Shown: positions 1-13,015 of the stretch, piece after piece | Numbering within the stretch: position 1 is the stretch's first letter | Layout: each line of letters starts with the position of its first letter | DNA from: Clavelina lepadiformis | Lineage: Eukaryota > Chordata > Ascidiacea > Aplousobranchia > Clavelinidae | Direction of reading: 5' to 3' | DNA: 64,000 nucleotides | Assembly (NCBI RefSeq): GCF_947623445.1 | Contig: NC_135245.1 | Location: forward strand, 2,797,501 to 2,861,500 | Notes under the pieces: generated by a model | What the model was told of the DNA's origin: nothing | Databases searched by the model: none | Seen by the model: only the letters and a program-made list of their open reading frames with translations | Position numbers and translations under genes: made by a program

Positions 1-3000
1 TTACTTTCGGTGAAACAGTCACTTTCTTTTGGAAAACGCGTAATGAACTTAATTTACTGACTTAAGGTGACTTAGCCCAACAAGATTTTACGCATCCTTG
101 CTAAGCCTTACAATTTTCCCGGCCAAGGAACTCACGCGCACACGGCCTTTTCATTCCGAAATTTTATGCTATGAACTTCCAAAGACGATTGTAGGAAAAT
201 CATTACAACGTCATAACATGACGACATCACGTTAAGTGTGACGTAAAATTTTGAGCAGAGCTTTTTTATAACCCATGACTTGAAATTGATAAGAACAAGA
301 AAGAGTTGGTCTCTTCTTCTATCACTCGAGCATAAACATTTTCTCTTTCGTCACTGGTAACAAAAAGGATCTATACAAACATTAACTAAAAATAGAAGCC
401 AAACAATAATAAAGACAATAGAAATCATATGCGGGAGATAACTTTATATCGTTGGTTTAACATTCCTTTACTTTTACGAGTTGCGAAGACGGTACAACTA
501 CAAATACGAACGACACACACGAGAAAAGGGGAAACAATGAGCTGTTTAGTTAGTTACAGACACAATAGACCGATGTGTGAAAATTTAAAAACGATTCGAA
601 AAAATTAACGATAATACAATAGGTGGAGATAAATTGTGGGCAAGGTGTAATAAGCCTGAACAATACCCCTGATAAAAACCCTTAAAGCGTTTCTAGGCTG
701 AAAACTACACCAAGAACCCGATTTCGATAAAACTTCACTTCCCATCAGACGCTTAACTTAAAAATAGCCTACCATTCACACAAAAAAATTCGGCCATTTT
801 TTAAAACCAACATAGGACGTAGGCCTATATAGGCTACGTTATTGACCAAGTCGGTGATTAAAAAATTTAACTAAAACTAATGTAAGCGTCCTCTGCGTTT
901 ATTCATCTTTAAAAGTCGATAGTTAGCCTGCATCATTTACAAATCGCAAGTACCCAAAGCTTTCCAATCAAATGTGGTATACAAATTTACTAACCTCGAA
1001 CAGGATAGGTTGTTGTTGCATTGGTAAGACTGCATGCCACTTAAGACTAAAGTGATGAAACACACGCGATTGCACAACAATACAAAAAAAACATTACTAT
1101 ATAACACATTAGGCTATAAAATGGAATCGCTGTTTCAAATATACAGAATAATCGACTGTTTTCAAATATTAAAACTTCGTATTATTGCAAAATAGTTGAT
1201 GCCTTGTCAATAAAACCAACCAACCGTCTCTCTTTGGAAATGGGGCGTCTTTTTTATTAAAAATCTGTAAATAAGTAATTCAATTATGTTGTTCTGACTA
1301 ACAAGGTTCCAATAGGATTTGCCAAAGTCGATTGTCGATAGAATACCTTCCACTGTTGATAGAAAAATCATATTTAAAAATCTAGAAATTTATTTGCAAA
1401 TTGTTTTTTATTGCACGTTTTTTATAAAACTAAGTTATTAAAACTTTCAAGCGCAAAAACAAGTTGGTTATTAAACAAATTGAGCGCTTGTTCGCAAACC
1501 CAACCACAGAACAAAAAATGTAAAAGCAGTCACTATAAACGAATTTTTTATGGATGTTTTTAGATTTTTCAAATTTTTGTCTTTGATTGCTTTGCACATC
1601 ACGCCGCTGTCTCCAGACTCCGGGGAAAAGTTAAGATTTCTGTTTTTTCTATCTATTTATTCTGTTTTCATATTGGCAACGTAAATGGTAGACTAACATT
1701 GTCTCGGATCTGAACAACATCTCGGATTAAATTGCTGAATGTTGGATTATTACATTTTTGTTTTTCTTTCAAAGACGGTAAATGCCACTGTAGTTGTTAT
1801 AACATGTTTTGTGCAATATTCCAAAGTAGGCTTTGTAATTGTACAGAGTACGAAAATTTTATTAGAATCTAAAGTAGCTTGTGAACAATCAGCGTAACTA
1901 CACATGGATTACAGCAATTTTTTCCGTGTATGTTTCTTCGACCGAAATACTATAATCAGTTTAAACAGCTAATCCCATTTTGTTTTCATGTTATCAAAAT
2001 CTGCCGTTTACATTTTCCCTTTGTTTTACAGATACCAATTACATGAACCAATCCATAGTTAAAAGATGACTTCACAATGCTATTATTAGTTATAATTGTT
2101 TTAAATCAGACGTTTAGGATGGGAAGCTGAGGGTGACAAAGCATACAGTGTGCAACAGCCAATTAAATGACCATTTTTAATGACTGCATTGCAAGGTGCG
2201 AGTTTTGTCAAACTTGCAAACTTGGTGACGCTCTTGATAAGGCGAATTATCTTGGGTTGTCCTCGTTGTTTTCTCAGTATTAAGTGTAACATTTAAAAAA
2301 CAAAACTGAAAAGCAGACCCAACTTTGTAACATTGCACAAAATGAAATCGTCCTTTCCCAGTCGCGTTATGACGGTTGTCAAAAAGGTATGGCGATTAAG
2401 GTTGGCCGATATACAAACTGAAGCCCGAAGTTGGCCGAATATCGCCAGATGGACAATTTTGGATAATAACGATTAACACTGGCAAACCCGCGATCGGCAA
2501 ACGAGTTTACTTATAAATTTTTTGAATGCAGTGAGAAATGGTTGAAACCCAGCTTGGTGGTTTGGCATAACAAAAACTTTCCTAACAATTCAAGTCAATT
2601 AAATCACAATTAAGGTCATTCAGAGAAATTTAGGTTCTCGTTCGCTGCTTAATCGTTTTCCCAACACGGCAAGTTTTTTCAGCTATTGCAGTCATTTGCT
2701 GGATAGCAAAGCTGGGCAACATACTGTTGATATTTCAGCAATCGGTTCAGAAGCGAATTAAGATTCGGGATTTGTTCTTGTTTTGTGAATCTGTGCGAGC
2801 CGATTGCATAGATCTTTATTTTGCTGTACATTTCTAACCACAATACTGTATACATTTCATGCAGACTAAACAGATAATTATTCTGCTGGACGACTAGAAC
2901 CAACTGTAAAACGCACGATAAATTACTGGATATAGGTTTAGTGGCAATTACGTTGAATTTATTGATTGTTAGCCAGTTAATAACAACACTATTTTCATGC

Positions 3001-3429
3001 ACATTTTGAGCTTTTCCCTGTGCATCTGCACATGCTATTAACAACTAGTAGCGATCTTTCGCTCACACCGCGCAAATGACGATAAAATAAAATGATTGAT
3101 TGATTGATTGATATAAAGACATAAAAGAGAGTTCAAATGAATCTCAGAACCAATCATAAGATCAAATGTCTTTTATTGTTCTTTCCGCTTCTGCCCTTTT
3201 TGGTTTATATCAAAATCTTTACATGTTACAACTTACTGCGTAGTTTTGTGTTCTCAGTGTCTTACTATTCAAGATTGACGTTTAGATCAAACTCGACAGC
3301 TTGATCTCTGTTTTAAGTAAAATCTTTCAAAGTCTGAGACGTTCAATGCAGTTAAAAGCAGCAAAAGAAAATACAGTAGATTGGTTAGAAGACGCATCAA
3401 TTGATAGGTGATATTAAAAGAAATCAACG
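1..3429. other. gene-free flank, upstream of the array
   Basis: No exon chain, RNA gene or transposon end can be supported here. The longest open frame (121 codons, minus, 2679-3044) has no recognisable domain and no splice or start context. A short perfect TGAT microsatellite lies at 3093-3112. The array begins near 3430, where the sequence starts to resemble the unit starts seen at 17.9, 34.3 and 37.6 kb. Confidence 0.5.
3093..3112. repeat. TGAT microsatellite
   Basis: About five perfect copies of TGAT directly follow an AATAAAAT stretch. It is an ordinary simple repeat. Confidence 0.9.
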
Positions 3430-4503
3430 GAACAACATCAATTGCACATTCAACGTATTACCAAATCCATACACTCCCAATACATAAACTTGCTAAATTC
3501 AACAACTTCGGTAGCCCTTGGAAATGTGGCACGTTGTGTAGTTGTATGCTGTAAAGTTTAAACATATCACCAGAAAATCAGTTTATTTGTGAGGTGATAA
3601 GATGAAGCGGTTTGTATTGAACTTTAGTTCTTCAACGCTTGTAACGTAACACGGCGGCAGGCGCAGTTAATCTCATTGCCAGCTTTACTACAAAAGCTTG
3701 GCCGGTGCGAAGACTTAGGAAAAAAGTTGTTAGGCGGCTGCTGGCTATTTATAGGCGGACAGTCCGGTGGTTATAGCTGGATTGAGCATCGTTTCTCACG
3801 GTGTTCAGGTATAATAAGTTCATGAGAAAAAGTCGTAGGTTAAAAGCGCTGTAGTGGTAATCAACGGTCTTCAGACCTATGCTTGCATTGATTCAAAAGC
3901 TTTGACAGAAGCCATAAGGGTTGGGAGTTACTCATATACTTAGAACAAACACAAGAGCTAAAACAGTAAAAGCAGCGCATTTTTATGCGTAACTTGGCAT
4001 TAATGTAGAGAAAACGTGTACCCCAGTACCTGCAACGAAACGCTAGATGGGAAGTTTAGATTTTTCTGGACAGAATGACTTAATATGTGAACTTAGATTT
4101 ACAGAAAGGTTTGTAAAAACAATAACCAAAAGTTAAACGTACTAACAGCTGAGTAAATCTTTTTGGCAATTAATCCAATAAAAATACACAGCGAATACAG
4201 TGGTATGAGATTATTGTTTTAGTGTCTCTTTTGCTCAAGCGGCTGCTTTTTGTTTTTATTACAAAAGATTAGGCCGCTACTGGTCATAATCACTAACCGT
4301 CTCAGGAGCAATCTAATTGTTAGAACAGACACAATGGACTGGGCCAAGACCTGACACAAATTAAGAATTTTTTTCTCTTTGCAAAGTTCTCTTTTAACCG
4401 GTTTATCGTTTTGCAGCTGTCGACATTTGTTTAGTACCTCCAGTTGCTGGTAAAAGAGTCTGGTAACCATTGAAATTTTGAGAGTGAGCAATTTTAATAC
4501 TCA

Positions 4504-4505
4504 GC
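4504..4505 (+). promoter_or_regulatory. likely trans-splice acceptor of the long family gene
   Basis: The sequence TTTTAATACTCAG ends at 4504 and the ATG follows at 4510. This would leave a 5-base leader. In tunicates such very short leaders are typical of spliced-leader trans-splicing. The site is seen directly; its use in trans is inferred. A cis-spliced untranslated first exon upstream is the alternative. Confidence 0.5.
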
Positions 4506-4509
4506 AAAC

Positions 4510-5653
4510 ATGAAGTTTAATACAGAGCCAATGAAGAGAATGGTGAGCACTGAAAATAAATTGTTTTTTTAACTACGTAGAATTGCAACAAGCTTTAATA
4601 GATCTAATTTATTGATTTTCAAAACTAAAACATTTGTATTTTATTATTTTATCAGAATCGATAAACCATAATTGCCTAAAACTATTTTCTTTAAGGTTGC
4701 TGTATTGCTTGTTGTCGTAACTCGTTTAAGCAATGAAATTTATGGCACTATGCGACCTCATAAGCGACTACGATGTTGTGATCTTTTTATATTTTGTTAC
4801 TTTACTTGCCCTCCATTAACTGGTTATGATTTTTTGACAGAGTGTTGCGGACTTGCAACGGCTCGAGCAAAACCTCAGCACTTGGTTCCATATGCAAGAA
4901 CGGCAGACAAACATTGCAGCAGCCGCACTTGGCCTGGGACGACCATCCATGTGCTTTAAACCCAACTTGGCGTGCACCAAGGCTACAAAACTGGTATTAG
5001 AAAGACATTCAAAAGCGGTGTTTGATTGTTCTTCTCCAAGAAAGAGTCTTTGCAACGTTCTGAAGCCGCTCGCGCCCAAAGCAGAAGTTAACGGTGACAA
5101 ACCGAGGTTTGTGAAACTTACAGATTTATTGGATGGAATGAACAGGAACAAGGAACCGAAGTCTCCGCGACGTCCGTTTCTCCGTCCGCGTGTTATCATC
5201 AGCCGTTCCGCCAGCAAAAACATTCGTGATACCGGCAATAAAAATGTTCCAAATAACTCTTTGCCTAAGTGCGAATTTTCTTCTTCGATGATCTTTTCCC
5301 CTCTACCCCTAGCTCCTCCATCGCCACTGTTAGAGGCAAACTCACACCCTCGGTGCAAGCTGCAAAAAGCGGTAAAAAGCGGATTGGAGAACAGGAGCTC
5401 TTCATCTGGAAGCCAGCTTGGATTCCCTAATATGGTTCACATGAAGGACAATGCTCAACATGCGGCTTCCAAATCAACTTCTATCGGCTCCCCGATAAAG
5501 AAGCATCGTTTTAAGCGATCCCGATCCTTGTGGAAATCAGTTACTCTTCGAGAGCACCAAAAGAAATGCGAGGAAAGGGTCCGAGCTCTGCAAAGTCAGG
5601 CCAATCTTCTTCAGAGGAAGAAAGCCATTTTATCTTCTTTCTCAAAACAATAA
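4510..5653 (+). CDS. GLGRPSMCF-family protein, complete long form
   Basis: Two exons, 4510-4542 and 4841-5653, give 281 residues; I do not recognise the family. Exon 1 encodes MKFNTEPMKRM and ends in an ATG codon directly at the donor GTGAGC, phase 0. Exon 2 opens SVADLQRLEQNLSTWFH, followed by the conserved AAAALGLGRPSMCF block (about residues 40-53), a Ser/Pro/Lys-rich middle, and a basic C-terminus with RSLWKSVTLRE and KKCEERVRALQSQ that could form a short coiled coil. There is no signal peptide or membrane segment; the basic Ser-rich make-up suggests a nuclear or nucleic-acid-associated protein, which is only an inference. The conserved upstream module is at 4176-4218. AATAAA overlaps the stop (5649) and recurs at 5811. 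This is the only long copy in the window with its own ATG exon, an intact donor and a full C-terminus, so it is the best candidate for the functional parent. A distant bZIP was considered, but the basic region lacks the bZIP signature. Confidence 0.75.
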
Positions 5654-6063
5654 ATAAACAAATAAGCATACTTGAGACAATATAGCCTTAAATGATTTAT
5701 TTTTTTATTTGGAATTATTTTTGCATGAATGTTCATTATTCATTTATTCTGTTTGTTTCAGCTTTTGTGTATTTCTTACTTTGAGCGTTCAAACTTCATT
5801 TGTTGCTTTTAATAAATTATTTGGAAAAAACCGAAGAAATTTTATTGATGCGCGTAAAGCCATGACACACTCTTGATAAGTGAAAATGTATTGTAGTATT
5901 TGTACTACAAAGAAACGGTTCTGAACAAAAGATTAAGCCTTTTACAGCCAGTACATAAACCGTCTCACTATAGGTCGTGCGATTTACCACGAGTAGCAAA
6001 AAAGACTTTTTTGATTAACCTATATTTGCAAATGCGACGCAAGCTGTCGAGCGAAATGTTCAG
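5654..6063. other. 3' flank of the long gene
   Basis: Holds a poly(A) signal at 5811 and then AT-rich sequence up to the start of the first palindrome. No gene is seen. Confidence 0.5.
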
Positions 6064-9000
6064 CGAACCGAACAGACAATAATTAAGAAAAAGAGAATCG
6101 GCCGAAAATGCTGTAATTATGCATGTCCCAACGCTCTTGCAGTGAATTCCCTATAGGTCGCTCGGAAAATATAATCTGCCAGTTTATATGGAAAAGAAAC
6201 TAAGAATTGCATGACAGATGACTGCATTTCACCGTAAGCAGGTCATGCGGATAATTGTATGTAGGCGGTTAAGTTAGAAGGAATGATGGATAAAAAGTTA
6301 GTTTCATAGTTATTTTAATTTTAAGAACAAGATAAAGTTGGGTAGGGTTACAGTTTACACTATTGTTATAACTTTCTAGTTAAAAGTTCGCAATAAACCA
6401 TAAAAATAGCGCGGAACTGGAAAAAAAATAAACGGTACGGTATGCATTGTCTTCAAGTGAAAGTAGAAAGCTAAGAGGTAAAATGGTCCTTAACGTGCGT
6501 TTTTTTCTTTCTTCAAAACAAAGTAGAAGATCATGTTCTTGACTATATCAGCGATTTGCACTCGTTTAACATGAATATGACAAAACGCCCTCAGGATATT
6601 TGGTCGTAATTCAAAACGAAGTTCTTAAAATGGGAGCATGCTGTAATATAGTATAGGGGGCATTTAAAGCATTCATATATAAAGTTCTCAAGTATTTCTT
6701 GTATTATATATACCAGTTATCGTGATGAATTGTTGCATTTACGATGTTAAATAAGCTTGGAATGGACAATCCATTTTTTTGTTAAAAGATAAAACTGTAC
6801 ATAAACAATTTAGGTCAATCATATAATTAAACTGAATGTTATTCAAACCAGTCATTCAAATGTTTCAGGGTCGACGTTGCTAACACATTTCAAAATATTT
6901 TTGTTGAACTTCAGTTATAAATCTGACCAAGCTGCTACCAAAGAACACTCCACTGTAAAGCATATCAGATTAGAAACATGCTAGAAACCGACGTGTAAAG
7001 AATTAATTTACTGCAATGAACACAAACATAAAACACCTTCCTGATAGTGACCGATCCCCATTTGACCTATATACAACGATCGTAAATAATTATGAACTGG
7101 CGCCATCAAGACTCAATATATTCAATATATCGATTTCGCAAACTTAAAATCAAACACAACAAAAGAAAACGATAAAGAAAAGGAACCATAAGCACAGGTG
7201 CGGTAACCTTAACAAATCTGCATTTGTTAGAGGTCGGCATGGAATTTCTTGATAAGTTCATAGTTTACTGTATTTTATAGTTCCTGGTGATTTCACCATA
7301 TTTCTTTCCCATCGGGCCCAAGGCGAAAATGTGACGTAATGTGATGTTCATACAATGGTTACGTCAAACCCTAAAAAACTATGATTCCCAATCAGGAAGC
7401 AGCAACATTATGATGGTGGATGAATATAAAAATTTTTCATTCGTTTTATGAATTTTTAAAAAAGCCATTTAAGACTTTGCACTTAAGTGTTGAGTTTGAA
7501 CATTAGAGGCTAGATTCTCGCTGGAGTAATGGAAGACAGTCAGATCTTTACCGTTGAAACGTATATGTACTTTGTTTCTTAAGCGATTTGTCATCATGTA
7601 AACCTTAATAGAACTGTGCGCTCCAGGAGGCAAAACCTAAAAGCCACGTTTCCAACGTCCTTAAAAAGACTTCTGGGCATTCTGGCATATTTGATATTAG
7701 TTTCGTTCGAGCGCTGGTAAATTTTCAGTACCAATGCTTTTGCAGGTGACAGCATATAGGCCTATAAAGTTTCTGTTTGAACTTTGAAAACGATCGAAGC
7801 AGATATTTTGGCCGTCAGTTGGGAGCGAAAAGAACACGCAGCAGTACCGTTTGAAAGTTAAAAAAGTGTATGCCTATACGATAATTCGTATAATTGTAAT
7901 GTGTTTGTAGATTTTTTAAACATAATTCAGTATTAATGCAACAAATGAATACTTGTCTTATGACTTTTCAAATATTAACGGACACGTTTTGGCTTTTATC
8001 AACATAATTTATTAAAATTTCCAACCAACATAAATCAAATAAACACAACCCGATTAATATATAAATGAATGAATATATAAACTGCGTAAAACATAAAATG
8101 TCTAGTACAAAAATATTTTACAAAAAATACCAAAGACATTATAATGGCCAATAATAATCAATGCACTTCGACATTCGAAATGTGGATGATGAAAGGTTAA
8201 AGACAGAACTTCTAGAATTTTCTACTTGTTGAAATAACATAAGTTGGATTTCCAGGTTCTTGACCCTCTCCTCGGTTTTCTTCTGATGTTGATTTTGCAA
8301 GGTCTTCTTTCTCAATGAGCGAGAGCCCTTGTGTCTGCGTTTGTTTCTGCGCTTTATTTTCTGGGCGTTGGTGGGAGACGATCTGGAGATCGGTGAAGGA
8401 ACACGAGATTTGACTGAACTATCAAGTTTGACGGCTGGTTGAAGTTCAGAAGTATCCTGTAAAAAATAACAACTAATGAACGGCTTCAATGCTAATAAAT
8501 TAAATTTATGATCTAACTAATATAATCGAAGTTATTGTTGTTCATGAAACTTATTTAAAAGATAGAAAATAAATCTATCATTAATCAATAAAACTTTTAT
8601 GTGGTTTAGAAGAAAATTATTTTTGGTGCTCACCATATTTGCAATTGGCTCGGTTTTGAAGTTCACTTTTAAATCGGATTGGCAGAATTCTTTCACCAAA
8701 TGCAGATATAGCTTATAGAAACAAAATGACAACAGCTGTAAAGAATACTTCAACCAATTAAAAAGTTCACAGCAAAAACAAATTACAAAAGCATTCCTAG
8801 TCTGACAATATTGTTTCAACAGTTAGATGACGTGTGAGGCGGTTTCTGATTTGTCACTACGGCTGAATCTTTCCTAATCAAAAAAATCAGCGGTCAAATG
8901 CAGTAACGCACATAGGACACACGCGGAAACAATAATCTGAATCCACTGTCACTAGATGTGTTTTATTGCTGAAACAGACTCAACTAACAGCTTTTAAACC

Positions 9001-9474
9001 TTTCGGAAAACCAAATTATGCGTTTAAACTACCTGTTTCTATAGAAATATTATTTTTCTAAGTTTACGAATTTAAATTTGAACCTAAATTTTGTACTTTC
9101 CACCCCTACGCATGTCGCGACATCTTCAGCCTGTCAGTTGCTCCTGTAGTGGTTAGTGCTTAACACCATGAGACACATGTTCTACTGTGGTTTTTGGAGT
9201 TGTGCTGCGCTTTTAAAGAAAATGTACAGGTCTGGAGATTTTTCCTTAACGATTTCGCAATGATCAAGCTTTCTAATTGATAAACAGAAGATATAGTTTC
9301 CTTTGCTTACCGCTGCCTTGTGTAAGCGCAATCTTACTATGCCTTGATTGACAGATGGATGAAAACGTTTTGGAACTTGATTAGATCATGTTATATCGAA
9401 AGGACCAGATAAAAATTTACGTTGGGATAGAGAAGAGCTCTAAACCGTGATTGTGCTTTATTTTATCAGGTTTA
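6064..9474. repeat. palindrome 1, left arm
   Basis: Reads as the reverse complement of 9667-13015. Matching landmarks are CCTATAGGTCGCTCGG near 6150 against CCGAGCGACCTATAGG near 12920, and the minus-strand gene copy at 8139-8735 against the plus-strand copy at 10413-11009. Paired coordinates sum to about 19,145 throughout. The arms differ by scattered substitutions and small indels and end near 6064, where homology stops within a few bases. Confidence 0.9.
8139..8735 (-). CDS. GLGRPSMCF-family short form, copy in left arm of palindrome 1
   Basis: Exon 1 is 8735-8634 (acceptor TTTACAG, donor GTGAGC) and exon 2 is 8456-8139, 105 codons plus stop. The codon matching the ATG of the complete copy at 28720 is GTG here (8666-8664), and the second ATG of exon 1 has become ATT, so the only conserved in-frame start left is the ATG abutting the donor. 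Exon 2 begins DTSELQPAVK, lacks the GLGRPSMCF block, and carries RSSPTNAQKIKRR, a very basic RRNKRRHKGS stretch, SLRKKTLQNQHQKKTEERV and a C-terminal IDYYWPL. It is the most diverged of the four short copies. It may be expressed from the short start or be decaying. Confidence 0.55.
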
Positions 9475-9666
9475 AATTAAAGAATGTCTGTCACATTTGG
9501 CCAAACTTTGTCGCTTGGGACAAAGTTATAATTATAATTGTAAAAGTTATTTATCAAAGCTTTTTGGCAGTATATGGATTTGGTAATTTTAAGTAAGTGC
9601 AAGGGCAGAAATGCAATTTTGTTGATGCTTTTATTTCATTCGGCGTTGCACAATCATCAACCCATG
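9475..9666. other. spacer of palindrome 1
   Basis: About 190 bp separate the arms. Much of it resembles the 3' tail of the tandem units (for example 14780-14900), so the palindrome seems to have formed around a fragment of such a unit. No coding potential is seen. Confidence 0.7.
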
Positions 9667-12600
9667 CAAATCTGATAAGATAAAAGTATAATCACGGTTT
9701 AGAGCTCTTCTCTATCCCAACGTAAATTTTTATCTGGTCCTTTCGATATAACATGATCTAATCAAGTTCCAAAACGTTTTCATCCACCTGTCAATCAAGG
9801 CATAGTAATTAAGATTGCGCTTACACAAGGCAGCGGTAAGCAAAGGAAATTATATCTTCTGTTTATCAATTAGAAAGCTTGATCATTGCAAAATCTTTAA
9901 GGACAATTTCTCCAGACCTGTATATTTTCTTTAAAAGCGCAGCCCAACTCCAAAACCCACAGTAGAACACCTGTCTCATGGTGTTAAGCACTAACCACTA
10001 CAGGAGCAACTGACAGGTTGAAGATGTCGCGACATGCGTAGGGGTGGAAAGTACAAAATTTAGGTTCAAATTTAAATTCGTAAACTTAGAAAAATAATAT
10101 TTTTATAGAAACAGGTAGTTTAAACGCATAATTTGGTTTTCCGAAAGGTTTAAAAGCTGTTAGTTGAGTCTGTTTCAGCAATAAAACACATCTAGTGACA
10201 GTGGATTCAGATTGTTGTTTCCGCGTGTGTCCTATGTGCGTTACTGCTTTTGACCGCTGATTTTTTTGATTAGGAAAGATTCAGCCGTAGTGACAAAATC
10301 AGTAACCAGCTCACACGTCATCTAACTGTTGAAACAATATTGTCAGACTAGGAATGCTTTTGTAATATGTTTTTGCTGTGAACTTATTAATTAATTGAAA
10401 CATTCTTTACAGCTGTTGTCATTTTGTTTCTGTAAGCTATATCTGCATTTGGTGAAAGAATTCTGCCAATCCGATTTAAAAGTGAACTTCAAAACCGAGC
10501 CAATGGCCGATATGGTGAGTACCAAAAATAATTTTCTTCTAAACCACATAAAAGTTTTATTGATAAGTGATAGATTTATTTTCTATCTTTTAAATAAGTT
10601 TCATGAACAACAATAACTTCGATTATATTAGTTAGATCATAAATTTAATTTATTAGCATTGAAGCCGTTCATTAGTTGTCATTTTTTACAGGATACTTCA
10701 GAACTTCAACCAGCCGTCAAACAAGATACTTCAGTCAAATCTCGTGTTCCTTCACCGATCTCCAGATCGTCTCCCACCAACGCCCGGAAAATGAAGCGTA
10801 GACACAAGCGCAGACACAAGGGCTCTCACTCATTGAGAAAGATGACGCTGAAAAATCAACATCAGAAGAAAACCGAGGAGAGGGTCAAGAAACTGGATAT
10901 CCAACTTATGTTTTTTTTACAAGTAGAAAATTCTGGAAGTTCTGTCTTTAACCTTCCATCATCCACATTTCGAATGTCGAAGTGCATTGATTATTATTGG
11001 CCATTATAATGTCTTTGGTATTTTTTGTAAAATATTTTTGCACTAGACATTTTATATTTGATGCAGTTCATTCATTTATTTATTTATTAATCGGGTTGAG
11101 TTTATTTGATTTATGTTGGTTGGGAGTTTTAATAAATTATGTTGATATAAACAAAAACGAGTCTGTTAATATGTGAAAAGTCATAGCACATGTATTTATT
11201 TATTGCATTATTACTGAACTATGTTTAAAAAATCTACAAACACATTACAATTATAAAAATTGTTTTATCGACATAATCTTTTTTAACCTTCAAGCGGTAC
11301 CGCTGCATATTCTTTTCGCTCCAAACTGAGTGCCAAAATAATCCCTTCAATCGTTTTCAAAGTTCAAACAGAAACTTTATAGGCCTATATGCTGTCACCA
11401 GCAAAAGCATTCGTACTGAAAATTTACCAGCGCTCGAACGAAACTAATATCAAATATGCCAGAATGCCCAGAAGTCTTTTTAAGGACTTTTGAAACGTGG
11501 ATTTTAGGGTTTGCCTCCTGGAGTGCACAGTTCTATTAAGGTTTAGATTATGACAAGTCGCTAAAGAAACAAACTACATACACGTTTCAACGGTAAAGAT
11601 TTCAGTGTTTTCCATTACTCTAGCGAAAATCTAGCCTCTAATCTTCAAACTCGAAACTTAAGTGCATAATCTTAACTGGCCTATTTAAAAATTCAAAAAA
11701 CGAATAAAAAACTTTAATATTCATCCGCCATCACAATGTTGCTGCTTCCTGATTGGTAATCCTAGTTTTTCAAAGTTTGACGTAACCATTGTATGACCAT
11801 CACATTACGTCACATTTTCGTCACGTGCCCCAAGGGAAAGAAATATGGTGAAATCATCAGGAACTATGAAATGCGGTAAATTATGAACTTATCAAGACAT
11901 TCCATGCCGATCTCTAATTATTGCAGATTTGTTAAGGTTGCCGCACCTGTGGGTAAGGTTTCTTTTCTTTATCATTTTCTTTTATTGTGTTTGATTTTAA
12001 TTTTGCGAAATTGGTATATCTAGGCCAAATGGGGCTCGTTCCTTATCAGGAAGGCGTTGTATGTTTGTGTTCATTGCAGTAAATTAATTCGTTACACGTC
12101 GGTTTCTAGCATATTTCTAATCTGATATGCTTTGCAGTGGTGTGTTCTTTGGTATCAGCTTGGTCAGATTTATAACTGAAGTTCAATAAAATATTTTGAA
12201 ATGTGTTAGCAACGTCGACCCTGAAACATTTGAATGACTGCTTTGAATAATTTTCAGTTTAATTAAGTGATTGACCTAATTTATTAATGTTCAGTTTTAT
12301 CTTTTTCCAAATAAAATGGATTGTCCATTCCAAGTTTCGTTTAACATCGTAAATGCAACAATTCATCACGATAACTGGTATATACAATACAAGAAATACT
12401 TGAGAACTTTATATATGAATGCTTTAAATGCCCCCTATACTATATTATAGCATGCTCCCATTTTAAGAACTTCGTTTTGAATTACGACCAAATATGCTGA
12501 GGGCGCGTTGTCATATTCATGTTAAATGAGTGCAAATGGCTGATATAATCAAGAATATGATCTTCTACTGTGTTTTGAAGAAAGAAAAAAACGCACGTTT

Positions 12601-13015
12601 GATCCATTTTACCTCTTAGCTTTCTACTTTCACTTGAAGATAATGCATACCGTACCGTTTATTTTTCGCCAGTTCCGCGCTATTTTCATGGTTTCTTGTG
12701 AACCTTACAAGTTAAAAGTTATAACAATAGTGTAACCCCACCCAACTTTATCATGTTCTTAAAATTGAAATAACTATGAAACCAACTTTTGTCCACCATT
12801 CCTTCTAATTTAACCGCCTATATACAACTATCCGCATGACCAGCTTTCGGTGAAATGCAGTCATCTGTCATGCAATTCTTAGTTTCTTTTCCATATAAAC
12901 TAGCAGATTCTATTTTCCGAGCGACCTATAGGGAATTCACTGCGAGAGCGTTGGGACATGCATAATTACAGCATTTTTGGCCGATTCTCCTTTTTTAAGT
13001 ATTGTCTGTTCGGTT
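9667..13015. repeat. palindrome 1, right arm
   Basis: Inverted partner of 6064-9474. It is also directly repeated at an offset of 18,238 and then 18,235 bp in the right arm of palindrome 2; the 3-bp change is one extra Tyr codon at the end of the short gene here. The direct copies look closer to each other than the two arms of palindrome 1 do. Confidence 0.9.
10413..11009 (+). CDS. GLGRPSMCF-family short form, right arm of palindrome 1
   Basis: Exon 1 is 10413-10514 (acceptor TTCTTTACAG, donor GTGAGT, phase 0) and exon 2 is 10692-11009. The ancestral start position is GTG (10482-10484); the next in-frame ATG is 10503, giving MADM before exon 2. Exon 2 encodes DTSELQPAVKQDTSVKSR, RSSPTNARKMKRR, a basic run, SLRKMTLKNQ, KKTEERVKKLDIQL and the C-terminal IDYYWPL: 105 residues, very basic, with no membrane segment. 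AATAAA is at 11131 and the upstream module at 10171-10218. Its exon 1 is the nearest upstream first exon for the two exon-1-less long copies at 14065 and 19077, and all acceptors are phase 0. Confidence 0.6.

Noticed and set aside
2679-3044. 121-codon open frame on the minus strand
   Set aside because: No domain, no splice or leader context and no second copy; length alone is weak evidence in this DNA.
4816-5358. 180-codon open frame opposite the long family exon (also opposite the other long exons)
   Set aside because: Mirror frame of a Ser/Arg-rich coding exon. It tracks the sense exon in every copy and has no start or acceptor context of its own.
5480-5653. bZIP domain at the C-terminus of the family
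   Set aside because: Basic residues and spaced hydrophobics are present, but the N-x7-R/K basic signature and a four-heptad Leu series are not.
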